This document shows positions 17,231-25,041 of a stretch of 64,000 bases of DNA, one piece after another (the stretch's first letter is position 1; each line of letters starts with the position of its first letter). Origin of the DNA: JAUUZQ01 sp964538375. Its GTDB lineage: Bacteria > Bacteroidota > Bacteroidia > Bacteroidales > GCA-2748055. The DNA lies in the NCBI GenBank assembly GCA_964538375.1, contig CAZIFQ010000005.1, positions 97,741-161,740 on the forward strand. Reading direction: 5' to 3'. The notes under the pieces are model-generated. The model saw only the letters and a list, made by a program, of their open reading frames with translations, had not been told where the DNA came from and did no database searches. The position numbers and the translations under genes are program-made.

Positions 17231-18574
17231 ATGAGACACTTCACTATTACCTTGCTTGTTATTGCACTTACAAGCACAACATCCTTTGCGCAGGATAAAG
17301 AGGAATGGTCGTTGAACGACTGTATTTCATATGCTCATGAGAACAATATCTCGCTCAAACGACAGGAGCTTAACACGCAATTAACAAAGAAGGACTTTAC
17401 ACAATCTAAACTGAATTTGCTTCCTGATGTTGGAGCCGGCGTGGAACATACGATAGCTGACGGACGTGCACTTAATCTTGAGACATATGAATGGGAGAAC
17501 TCAGTTAAACAGGGTTGGATGGGTGTTCAGGGTAACCTGACTCTTTTTGAAGGACTCAGGGGGTTTAATAGTATTCAGATGGCAAAGGCAGCTTTTCTCT
17601 TATCGAAATCAAACCTTGTTGTTCTTGAAAATCAGATTACGCTGAAGGTAATGACAGGTTACCTTGATCTGATGAGAAAAACAGATTTGCTTGCAGTAGC
17701 TGAAGAGAAGGTAACAGTAACTGAACTTCAGGTGAAGAGAATGGAGAGCTTGGTGGAAGTAGGCAATGCCGCTGCAGGAGAATTATTGGAAGTTAAGTCG
17801 CAATATTCAAGTGAAAAATATAACCTGACCAGCGCGAAAAATAGTGTTGAAATTGCCAGGTTAAACATGATTCATCTTATGAACCTGGAATTAGATGCTC
17901 CATTGGATATCGAGAAACCGGAGCTAGCTGATCCTTCTGCCCTGGATATTCCCAACCTGGATTCAGTTTATATGAATGCTGTTCGCTACCTGCCACAGAT
18001 AGAGGGTGCTAAGCATAATATCACTTTGCAGGAGAAGAGCCTGGCGGTGACTAAAGGTGCATTGTCTCCTCAAGTCTATATGAGCGGATTATTTCGATCG
18101 AATTATAGTAATAATGCGGTCAATCCAATTGATCCACTTCAGCCCTATCTCTACCCTGACCAAATTATTGACCATAAGTTTAAATCAGTATCTATTGGAT
18201 TATCTATTCCAATTTTTAATAAGTGGCAGACGAACACAAATATCAGCAAGGCAAAGATTAATCTGCAAGATGCCAGGTATAACATGGAGAATGAAAAGCA
18301 GGTTCTCTTAAAGGAAATACAGCAGTTTTATACTGATGCCGTTGCCGCGTTGGAGAATTACAATGCTGCAGGTGAGATTTTTGCCAACAGTGAAGAGGTC
18401 TATCGCTATGCTGAAGAGAAGTTTAAAGTTGGAATGGCAACTGCCCTTGAGTTGGAAGAGGCAAGGAATCGGCTTTTCTCCTCCCAATCGGAAATGATCA
18501 GCGCCAAGTATGTATTTATTTTTTACTCCAAGATACTAGACTTCTACCAGGGAAAAGAGATTAATTTGGGTTGA
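17231..18574 (+). CDS. TolC-family outer-membrane efflux channel
   Basis: A 447-residue protein with signal peptide (LLVIALTSTTSFAQ) and the two-repeat TolC layout: each half has long alpha-helices (about 95-215 and 300-440) around strands of the outer-membrane barrel. Typical stretches are 'WSLNDCISYAHENNISLK' at the N-terminus, 'ALNLETYEWENSVKQGWMGVQGNLTLFEGL' region (about residues 76-105) and 'KVGMATALELEEARNRLFSSQSE' near the C-terminus. Family length is 420-490, so it is complete. The gap to the adaptor gene is only 3 bases, so the two genes share the sigma-54 promoter. It would form the exit duct for whatever the system exports. Confidence 0.9.
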   Translation: MRHFTITLLVIALTSTTSFAQDKEEWSLNDCISYAHENNISLKRQELNTQLTKKDFTQSKLNLLPDVGAGVEHTIADGRALNLETYEWENSVKQGWMGVQGNLTLFEGLRGFNSIQMAKAAFLLSKSNLVVLENQITLKVMTGYLDLMRKTDLLAVAEEKVTVTELQVKRMESLVEVGNAAAGELLEVKSQYSSEKYNLTSAKNSVEIARLNMIHLMNLELDAPLDIEKPELADPSALDIPNLDSVYMNAVRYLPQIEGAKHNITLQEKSLAVTKGALSPQVYMSGLFRSNYSNNAVNPIDPLQPYLYPDQIIDHKFKSVSIGLSIPIFNKWQTNTNISKAKINLQDARYNMENEKQVLLKEIQQFYTDAVAALENYNAAGEIFANSEEVYRYAEEKFKVGMATALELEEARNRLFSSQSEMISAKYVFIFYSKILDFYQGKEINLG

Positions 18575-18776
18575 TTGTTGACATTAATGAATTGAACAGA
18601 TTAATACTCAACTCGCCTCATGGGCTCGCCGAAGGATAGCAAATCAAAACAAAATACCATGTTTCGAACACTCAAAGATAGCGTCCGGGGTACAGGATTT
18701 AAAATAATATCCAAGCATGGAAGGGTTTAATTTGTAAAAAACATCCCCAGAATATAAGTTTTCTGCCAGATTCTTT

Positions 18777-18784
18777 TATTTTTG
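18777..18784 (+). promoter_or_regulatory. -7 promoter box of the small outer-membrane protein gene
   Basis: TATTTTTG matches TAnnTTTG, 19 bases before the ATG at 18804. The preceding 200-base gap (18575-18776) contains a third TTTCGAACA at 18662-18670 but no protein gene that I can support. Confidence 0.45.
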
Positions 18785-18803
18785 TTACCCTAACCCTGTT
18801 CCC

Positions 18804-19370
18804 ATGAAAAGATTCATAGTTATCTTCTTTCTTTTTGCATCTTCTATTGCCTCAGCCCAGGTAATAAATTTTGGTAAAACACTTCCTGTTGGTGCATATA
18901 GTATTGGAACTGCAGCTTCCTATAATGTTAATTCAGTATGGGATTATGGTGATGGAGGATTGTCCTTTCTTGCATTCGGTGGTTTCGGTGTTGGTTATTC
19001 CATGGATTTCAACCTTAAGTTTGCTCACTACCTCTCTGGCTCTGATTACCTTGGAGTTGATATGCAGTATTTATTCAAAGAAACCCGGAAGAGTTACTTC
19101 AATATTATTGGTGGTTTACATTACCAGAATGATTTTGGATTAGACCTGACTGGAAGTTATACCTATTCACCTGAATTCTGGATTAATCTGACCGCGGGAC
19201 TTGATCTGGATCTTATGATGGCTGATGATATAACGTTTCGGGCATGGATACCCCTAAACGCTGGAATGAGTATTGGAAATATCGTTTTTATTTTCTTCGA
19301 ATATGACCTGCCTGCAAATGAAAAATCCTGGGATATTATTTCCCTGGGTGCCAACTTTATTATTCGCTAG
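18804..19370 (+). CDS. Small outer-membrane beta-barrel protein
   Basis: A 188-residue protein with a signal peptide (FIVIFFLFASSIASAQ). The mature part alternates glycine/aromatic amphipathic strands ('GGFGVGYSMDFNLKFAHYL', 'GGLHYQNDFGLDLTGSYTY', 'WINLTAGLDLDLMMADDI') and ends in 'ISLGANFIIR', with a near-terminal aromatic as in outer-membrane barrels. About eight strands can be counted, as in OmpA/OmpW-size barrels. No named family was recognised. Its TAG stop shares the palindrome CTAG with the stop of the convergent acetyltransferase gene. Confidence 0.7.
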   Translation: MKRFIVIFFLFASSIASAQVINFGKTLPVGAYSIGTAASYNVNSVWDYGDGGLSFLAFGGFGVGYSMDFNLKFAHYLSGSDYLGVDMQYLFKETRKSYFNIIGGLHYQNDFGLDLTGSYTYSPEFWINLTAGLDLDLMMADDITFRAWIPLNAGMSIGNIVFIFFEYDLPANEKSWDIISLGANFIIR

Positions 19371-19882
19371 TCAATTTTCTTTTCTAATCCAATAAATGGA
19401 GTTTCAAAACCCGGAAAATGAAATTCATTTAATTCTTTGTAATTCAGTTTTTTGTATAAATTTCTACCAGGGATATTGATGGTGTATACATCCATTCTGA
19501 TGGATGGGTAAGCGGATGTGGATGCTAGATTTTCGGCATATTCCATCAGCATTATCCCATATCCTTTTCCCTGTTGATCAGGGTCTACTGCCAGGCGATG
19601 AACTACCAGGTAGGGTTCCACATGGTAGTCCCAATTAATTTCTTTGTATTCATGGGGCTGATCATCATTCAGGGTCACTGCCGCATGAATTTCCTTTGTC
19701 TCCAGTACATAAAGAGTACCGGACTGAATATTATTGGAGATGGTCTCCTTATCGGGGTAAGTGTCGTGCCAGTTAAAAAGTCCTTGCACGTTCATCTTGA
19801 GTGTACACCGCTTGTAGAGCGCCATCAACTTATCCAGGTCCGACTTAATCGCCGGCCTGATATTCCAGTTATTTTTGTTCAT
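19367..19882 (-). CDS. GNAT-family N-acetyltransferase
   Basis: A 171-residue acetyltransferase of the GNAT fold. The acetyl-CoA-binding motif A is 'VHRLAVDPDQQGKGYGIMLM' (about residues 94-113, with the Q-x-x-G-x-G signature), followed by 'RMDVYTINIPGRNLYKKLNY', which carries the usual motif B Tyr. The acceptor (amine on a small molecule or protein) cannot be deduced. It overlaps the 3' end of the amidohydrolase gene upstream by 14 bases, so the two are probably one transcript, and its stop codon overlaps the convergent outer-membrane protein gene. Confidence 0.85.
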   Translation of the reverse strand: MNKNNWNIRPAIKSDLDKLMALYKRCTLKMNVQGLFNWHDTYPDKETISNNIQSGTLYVLETKEIHAAVTLNDDQPHEYKEINWDYHVEPYLVVHRLAVDPDQQGKGYGIMLMEYAENLASTSAYPSIRMDVYTINIPGRNLYKKLNYKELNEFHFPGFETPFIGLEKKID

Positions 19883-21503
19883 ATACTTTTTCTCCTGCAG
19901 AATAGGTATAGGATATTTTTATGCGTGGTAATGTTTGTTCTTCTGCAGTCATCAAATCCTCTTGAGTGACAACGAAATCTGCCAGCTTGCCCACTTCGAT
20001 GCTTCCTTTGAAACCCTCTTCAAAAGCAGACTTTGCTGCCCAAATGGTCATGGACCTCATGGCTTCTGTCCTTGATAAACCTTCTTCTGGTCTGAATCCA
20101 TTTTCAGGAAAACCTTCTTTGTCTTTCCTGGCAACTGATGCATAAAATCCAAAAATCGGATTGATATGTTCAACCGGAAAATCACTTCCATTGGGAAGCC
20201 ATCCATTTTGTTCAAGTAGTGTCTTGTAGCTGTATGCCCCGCTGATTCTCTCCGGGCCAATCCTGTTTTCTGCCCAATACATATCAGAAGTCGCATGGGT
20301 AGATTGCACAGAAGGAATAATAGAATACTTGCCAAATAGCTTAAAATCGTCCGGATGGATAACCTGTGAATGTTCAATCCTCCATCTCCTGTCATTTTTT
20401 CCTCCCAGCAGTTCTCCAAAAATCTGCAATACTTGCCTGTTGGCATCATCTCCAATACAATGAACGGCCACCTGGTAGTTATTGTCAAGGGCTCTTTGAG
20501 AAAGTTTCTTTAATGTTTCGAGTGGTGTTACAAACAGTCCCTTGTTTCCGGGATCATCAGAATAATCCTCTATCATCCTGGCTCCCCTGGATCCTAAGGC
20601 ACCATCAGCATATAGTTTTAATGTACTGATTGTCAGGTAATCATTTTGAAAAACTCCTTTTTCAATGTAGGTGGAAAAATTGCTTTCTGTTGGACTGAGC
20701 ATGGCATTGATACGCATTTTTAGTACACCGGATCGTTGCAGGGAGTCAATTAATTTTACTTCATTAGTTTCCAATCCTGCATCTGTTACCGATGTGAGTC
20801 CTACCGCAAAACAGTTTTTTTGTGCCATCAATAATCCTTGTTGCAATTTATCTAAACCAGGTTTTGGTATGATGCTTGCAACTAATCCAATTCCATTGTC
20901 GAGAAGGATTCCTGAAGGTATTCCATTCATCATTTTTACTTCACCACCATCCACCATCGTCTCATTGTTAACGCCAGCCATCTTTAGTGCCATACTGTTG
21001 GCCCAACCGGCATGACCATCAATACGCCTTAGGAAAACGGGGGTGTTCGGGAATGCTCCATCGAGCATTGTTGCATTTGGGAACTCTTTTATTTTCCAAT
21101 CGTTTTGATCCCAGCCTCTTCCTGTTATCCATTCGGGATTAAATTTTTCTGCAAAAGTCTTACAGCGCGCAATAATTTCTTCAACCGAGGTGGTTCCGCC
21201 CAGGTCAACCTCGTTCAGGGAAAGACCGTAACCGGTAAAATGACAGTGCGGATCAATCAAACCGGGATAGATATAATGATCTTCAAGGGCCAGGGTAGAA
21301 GAAGCTTCATATTTTTCTTCCATCTCTTTTGCTGTTCCAGTGGCAAGTATCCGTCCATCTTTCACGACAAATGCTTCAACAACAGAAAAATCATTATCCA
21401 CAGTATAAATTGTGGCATCTTTTACCAATAAATCAACTTGCTCTTTTTTCATAGTACACCCGCTTATTAATATGGCAGCTATAAATATTGCTATTCTGTA
21501 CAT
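19869..21503 (-). CDS. Amidohydrolase lipoprotein (YtcJ-like, metal-dependent)
   Basis: A 544-residue amidohydrolase of the YtcJ/NfdA-like branch. The N-terminus is a lipoprotein signal (IAAILISGC, about Cys 15), so the enzyme should face the periplasm. Metal ligands appear in 'GLIDPHCHFTGYG', 'VAVHCIGDDANRQ' and 'RRWRIEHSQVIHPDD', with the late Asp in 'NGSDFPVEHINP'. The family hydrolyses amide or related bonds in varied small molecules; the substrate is not predictable. The frame is open nine codons earlier (21530), but the ATG at 21503 begins the signal peptide. It is co-oriented and overlapping with the GNAT gene, perhaps one catabolic or modifying pair. Confidence 0.85.
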   Translation of the reverse strand: MYRIAIFIAAILISGCTMKKEQVDLLVKDATIYTVDNDFSVVEAFVVKDGRILATGTAKEMEEKYEASSTLALEDHYIYPGLIDPHCHFTGYGLSLNEVDLGGTTSVEEIIARCKTFAEKFNPEWITGRGWDQNDWKIKEFPNATMLDGAFPNTPVFLRRIDGHAGWANSMALKMAGVNNETMVDGGEVKMMNGIPSGILLDNGIGLVASIIPKPGLDKLQQGLLMAQKNCFAVGLTSVTDAGLETNEVKLIDSLQRSGVLKMRINAMLSPTESNFSTYIEKGVFQNDYLTISTLKLYADGALGSRGARMIEDYSDDPGNKGLFVTPLETLKKLSQRALDNNYQVAVHCIGDDANRQVLQIFGELLGGKNDRRWRIEHSQVIHPDDFKLFGKYSIIPSVQSTHATSDMYWAENRIGPERISGAYSYKTLLEQNGWLPNGSDFPVEHINPIFGFYASVARKDKEGFPENGFRPEEGLSRTEAMRSMTIWAAKSAFEEGFKGSIEVGKLADFVVTQEDLMTAEEQTLPRIKISYTYSAGEKVYEQK

Positions 21504-21591
21504 GTGTTCTTTTTTATGTAAAAATAGCAAAAAGCAATAAATAGCAGAATAAATGATCGACAGGAACTAAAGTCTGTTAGTCGGTTTGATT

Positions 21592-21616
21592 GTAGAGACG
21601 CGATTTATCGCGTCTC
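21592..21616. repeat. Dispersed palindromic repeat, copy 2 (AT-centre type)
   Basis: Arms GAGACGCGAT and ATCGCGTCTC pair perfectly around TT (21595-21616), preceded by GTA. The core is the same as copy 1 at 3416-3440. It lies in the gap between the amidohydrolase and YwbE-like genes, a gap that shows no gene. Confidence 0.8.
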
Positions 21617-21753
21617 ACACCACGTCTAACACCGGATTTTCCACCACGCCTCTACCACCAGCTCTTATGAACCTTATGAAATATTCCCTTAGGGTTTCCC
21701 CATATAATATCTATTTTTATAGAACTATATAAGCTCAATCAAGGATTAAAACC

Positions 21754-21951
21754 ATGGATGGAACAAAAAGAAGCTCACTGAAGCCGGGAATGTTAGTGGA
21801 AATAGTAATGAAGCAACACCAGCGTTCTGGTGAATTGACAGAGGGAGTTGTGAAAGATATTCTCACCAATAGTCAAAGCCATCCTCATGGCATTAAAGTT
21901 CGCTTGGAATCAGGAGAGGTGGGAAGAGTGAAATCAATAATTGAGGAATAG
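21754..21951 (+). CDS. ywbE: YwbE-family small protein
   Basis: A 65-residue protein matching the YwbE/DUF2196 family over its whole length: 'LKPGMLVEIVMKQHQRSGEL' followed by 'GVVKDILTNSQSHPHGIKVRL' (quoted in part) and 'GEVGRVKSI'. It is a KOW/SH3-like small beta-barrel of unknown function, found widely in bacteria and usually as a stand-alone gene, as here. The start is the only ATG in frame that precedes the conserved start of the family. Confidence 0.85.
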   Translation: MDGTKRSSLKPGMLVEIVMKQHQRSGELTEGVVKDILTNSQSHPHGIKVRLESGEVGRVKSIIEE

Positions 21952-22058
21952 AATTTTACAGTGAGCTTCTCTCTGCATCTCATGGTCAAATTCTATCTCA
22001 TCATTTTCCCCAATTTTATTATATTTATTGATATAATCTATCATTAAAACTGTATACA

Positions 22059-22279
22059 ATGGATCTAAAACAACAAAAAACAATTACCACTATTGGTATG
22101 TGGCTCGTTGTTCTTGCGGGAAGTGTTAACTAACTGGCATGGTTACTGAATTGGGATGGGTGGAAATACTTTGGAAAGTTCCTTTAATGTCTTTCATCTG
22201 GGGCATTCCGCTTTGCTTGGTTCTCAGTCTTATTTATGGTTTATTTGTCTTGTTCCTCCTGAAGGTGGAAAAGAAATAA
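22059..22279 (+). pseudogene. Small membrane-protein gene, apparently split by a frame change
   Basis: Frame 1 from ATG 22059 reads MDLKQQKTITTIGMWLVVLA, then GSVN and a TAA at 22131. A second frame, with an ATG at 22139, reads MVTELGWVEILWKVPLMSFI and continues hydrophobic (LCLVLSLIYGLFVLFLLKVEKK, given here as two pieces: LCLVLSLIYG and LFVLFLLKVEKK), ending at TAA 22277. Together they look like one protein with two membrane helices and a basic tail, broken by a 1-2 base change near TTAACTAACTGG. Alternatively the second part is an intact 46-residue small membrane protein. Both halves are too short for usual gene calling. The metallophosphoesterase gene starts 8 bases after it. I do not recognise the family. 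Confidence 0.4.
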
Positions 22280-22287
22280 TACTTCGA

Positions 22288-23391
22288 ATGAAATACTTAC
22301 TACCTGTGCTATTCATGATTTTTTTTGTGGGTCTTAGTGTTGTTTCTGTGATTTATCTCGCAAAAAGAATGAATTTTTACTTCGGAACCGAGACGATCAG
22401 GTATTGGTACATACTATTTGCCTCTATGCCGGTGATAATGATTGCTGGTATGGCCATTTTTAGCAATTCAACAAGTGCTTTTGGAAGCATGATCTATCAA
22501 TTCGCAGCCATTATAACAGGGTTTATTCTCTATTTCCTGATGTCAGTTTTGCTCATTGATCTTCTGCATCTTATCATCAAAGGATCTCCATTAATCTATG
22601 GTATATCCGCTATTGTAATCACCATTTTGGTAGTGGGTTTTGGCATTTGGAATGCCTTTAATATTAAAGTTACAAACTTCGAAGTGCCGGTGGCAGGATT
22701 ACAGGAGGAAGTTCGGGTGGTTCACTTGTCTGATATTCACATTGGACATTTCAGGGGAGAAAAATTCCTGGATAAAATCATTGATCTTTCCCTGGAGGAA
22801 AATCCGGAAGCAATTTTTATCACAGGTGATTTTTTTGATGGACGAATTAAGCTCTCGGAAGAAGTTCTTCACCCATTGAAGAAGGTAAGCGTACCGATGT
22901 TTTTTGTTGAGGGCAATCATGACGGATATACCGGTGTTTCCATTATTAAGGAATACCTAAGAAATGTCAATGTTCGTGTATTGGAAAATGAGGTGGAGAT
23001 GTTTGGAGAGCTACAGATTGTCGGTCTCAATTATATGCACGCTGATGGACAAACCAGGAATATGCATGCCAGTGGTGGTGCCACTATCAAAGGGACATTG
23101 GATAGCATGGCAATAGAAAAAAACCACCCGGCCATCTTACTGCACCATAGTCCGGAAGGAGCAAAGTATGCAGACGAGCATGGTATAGATTTATACCTTG
23201 CCGGGCATACACATGCCGGGCAATTATTTCCCGTCAACTACCTGAATGAACTCCTGTTTCCCTATAACAGGGGAATGAATACCTACAATAATCTCAAGGT
23301 TTTTGTATCCGAAGGAGTGGGCACCTTTGGTCCACCACTGAGGATTGGAACAAAGAGTGAAGTGGTCGTATTGACCTTGGTTCCTAAATAA
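22288..23391 (+). CDS. Membrane-bound metallophosphoesterase
   Basis: A 367-residue protein of the calcineurin-like phosphoesterase family (YkuE/YpbG-like). The first about 120 residues contain four membrane helices. The catalytic domain carries the full motif series: 'LSDIHIGHF' (about 147), 'ITGDFFDG', 'VEGNHDG', 'ILLHHSPEGAK' and 'LAGHTHAGQLFP', giving the two-metal site. Family members hydrolyse phosphoesters, in some cases of lipids (YkuE/LpxH-like). The reading frame is open 44 codons further upstream, but those overlap the small membrane ORF and do not look like protein; the ATG at 22288 begins the first helix. Confidence 0.85.
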   Translation: MKYLLPVLFMIFFVGLSVVSVIYLAKRMNFYFGTETIRYWYILFASMPVIMIAGMAIFSNSTSAFGSMIYQFAAIITGFILYFLMSVLLIDLLHLIIKGSPLIYGISAIVITILVVGFGIWNAFNIKVTNFEVPVAGLQEEVRVVHLSDIHIGHFRGEKFLDKIIDLSLEENPEAIFITGDFFDGRIKLSEEVLHPLKKVSVPMFFVEGNHDGYTGVSIIKEYLRNVNVRVLENEVEMFGELQIVGLNYMHADGQTRNMHASGGATIKGTLDSMAIEKNHPAILLHHSPEGAKYADEHGIDLYLAGHTHAGQLFPVNYLNELLFPYNRGMNTYNNLKVFVSEGVGTFGPPLRIGTKSEVVVLTLVPK

Positions 23392-23410
23392 TATGTCAAT
23401 TAATTATTTT

Positions 23411-23437
23411 GTAGAGACGCGCCATGAGGCGCGTCTC
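23411..23437. repeat. Dispersed palindromic repeat, copy 3 (GC-centre type)
   Basis: Arms GAGACGCGCC and GGCGCGTCTC pair perfectly around ATGA, preceded by GTA. It is identical, in reverse complement, to the core of copy 4 at 53964-53991. Compared with copies 1 and 2 both arms have changed together, which keeps the pairing. Confidence 0.8.
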
Positions 23438-23488
23438 CCTCGGGAGAGGAGCCTGGGAGAGCGCAATTGATTGTTACACTTTTTTCTG

Positions 23489-23496
23489 CATCTTTG
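23489..23496 (+). promoter_or_regulatory. Probable -7 box of the beta-helix lipoprotein gene
   Basis: CATCTTTG differs from TAnnTTTG at the first base. Its place, about 40 bases before the GTG at 23535 and downstream of the nominal ATG/TTG-type starts near 23424, supports the later start. Confidence 0.35.
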
Positions 23497-23534
23497 CGTT
23501 ATTATTTCAAACCTTATTATTTGAAGCCCATATT

Positions 23535-24965
23535 GTGAAGAAGATAGCCCTTTATTCCATCCTTTTATTGCTCATAAGCTTACTATATAATTGTCAGCGG
23601 GAAAGAGTCTATATTGATGATCAGGATGCCAAGCTGAGCTTTACGCTGGATACGGTGTATTTCGATACGATTTTTACTACTGTAGGCACAACAACACGTT
23701 CATTCCGTGTCCATAATCCATATGACCGCTATATCAAGATAAATGATATTGAACTTGCCGGGGGCAAGGAGTCCGTCTTTAGAATTAATGTGGATGGTGC
23801 AGCTGGTACTAAGTTTAAGGATTTTGAAATTGCACCGAAAGACAGTATGTATGTGTTTGTTGAAGCAACCCTCGGTGAGAATAACAGTCCCGATATCTTA
23901 CGAATCCAGGATTCAATAACATTTATTGTAAATGGTAATACACAGGATGTTGATCTGGTGGCCTGGGGACAGGATGTACATATTCTTAAAGACTCTATAC
24001 TGGATAATCCTTTACCATGGAAAGCAGATAAACCTTACCTCATTGTGGGTTATGCGGCCGTTGATACACTTCAGTCACTGACCATGGAGGCAGGAGTGAA
24101 GGTATATATGCACAGGGATTCATGGTTATATGTATTTGGATCTTTAAAGATGGAAGGGTCATTGGATGAACCGGTGATAGTGCAGGGTGATCGGCTTGAG
24201 CGGGATTATGAGAATATTCCCGGACAGTGGGGTGGTATCCGTTTCTTGCCAGGAAGCTTTGAAAATGATATTGATAATACTTACATAGTAAATGGCACAG
24301 TCGGACTTTGGGCAGATTCCATGGTAACTTCTTCCATGCCAATTCTTACCATTACAGATACGGAAATCAACCGAATGAGTTATGATGGGATACTGGCAAG
24401 GGGTACCACTATCAAGGCCAGTAACCTGGTGATTGGTGATTGTGGAAACAGCTGCATGGAATTGCTCTACGAGGGATCTTACTCTTTTACGCATTGTACA
24501 TTTGCCAATTATTGGTATAGTGGCTTTTCAAATCGTAGAACACCGGCCTTATATATTGCTAACTATTTTGCATATGAAGATGACAATGGAATCGTTCAGG
24601 TTGAATCACGTGATATTGAAGAGGCGACTTTCAGAAACTGCATCATCTATGGAGACCATAGCCATGAACTCATAGTTTCCAAATCCGATGATGGCATATT
24701 GAATTATTCTTTCGATCGTTGTCTGACACGTATGGATGAACAGGAATATAACTTCCACCAGGATCCGAATTTTATTGCCATTACGAATAATAAAGATCCA
24801 TTGTTTGATTCACTGCGTGTTAGTTATGAACTCGACACCCTATCTCCGGCGATTGATATAGCTTTCCTGGGTTATTCTAACCTGTTTCGTTATGACAAAA
24901 AAGGAGATGACAGACTGGCTGATGACAAACCAGACCTGGGTGCTTTTGAAAGAATCGAAGAATAA
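23535..24965 (+). CDS. Right-handed beta-helix lipoprotein
   Basis: A 476-residue surface or periplasmic lipoprotein. Its signal is VKKIALYSILLLLISLLYNC, read from a GTG at 23535; the frame is open further upstream, but that part overlaps a repeat and a promoter. The N-terminal part ('LSFTLDTVYFDTIFTTVGTT') resembles a family of Bacteroidota lipoproteins; 'VMEAGVKVYMHRDSWLYVFG'-like and 'EATFRNCIIYGDHSHEL' stretches later are short regular rungs typical of parallel beta-helices. It ends with 'SPAIDIA...PDLGAFE', the tail seen in many PbH1/choice-of-anchor proteins. Substrate or partner is unknown, probably carbohydrate or adhesion related. Confidence 0.7.
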   Translation: MKKIALYSILLLLISLLYNCQRERVYIDDQDAKLSFTLDTVYFDTIFTTVGTTTRSFRVHNPYDRYIKINDIELAGGKESVFRINVDGAAGTKFKDFEIAPKDSMYVFVEATLGENNSPDILRIQDSITFIVNGNTQDVDLVAWGQDVHILKDSILDNPLPWKADKPYLIVGYAAVDTLQSLTMEAGVKVYMHRDSWLYVFGSLKMEGSLDEPVIVQGDRLERDYENIPGQWGGIRFLPGSFENDIDNTYIVNGTVGLWADSMVTSSMPILTITDTEINRMSYDGILARGTTIKASNLVIGDCGNSCMELLYEGSYSFTHCTFANYWYSGFSNRRTPALYIANYFAYEDDNGIVQVESRDIEEATFRNCIIYGDHSHELIVSKSDDGILNYSFDRCLTRMDEQEYNFHQDPNFIAITNNKDPLFDSLRVSYELDTLSPAIDIAFLGYSNLFRYDKKGDDRLADDKPDLGAFERIEE

Positions 24966-25041
24966 ATACGATATTTCCGTTTTTCATCACATTAAGGGAT
25001 AAAGGCACCGTATGTTGCGGCAGCCATAAATCTCATAATGA

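Noticed and set aside
18659..18730. A 23-codon forward frame (MFRTLKDSVRG...) after the TolC gene
   Set aside because: Too short, no family, and it overlaps the TTTCGAACA site; chance is a sufficient explanation.
22156..22287. Extended N-terminus (44 codons) of the metallophosphoesterase
   Set aside because: The extra residues are not protein-like for the family and overlap the small membrane frame; the ATG at 22288 begins a membrane helix.
23424..23534. Extended N-terminus (37 codons) of the beta-helix lipoprotein
   Set aside because: It overlaps palindromic repeat copy 3 and a probable promoter, and would bury the lipoprotein signal; the GTG at 23535 is preferred.
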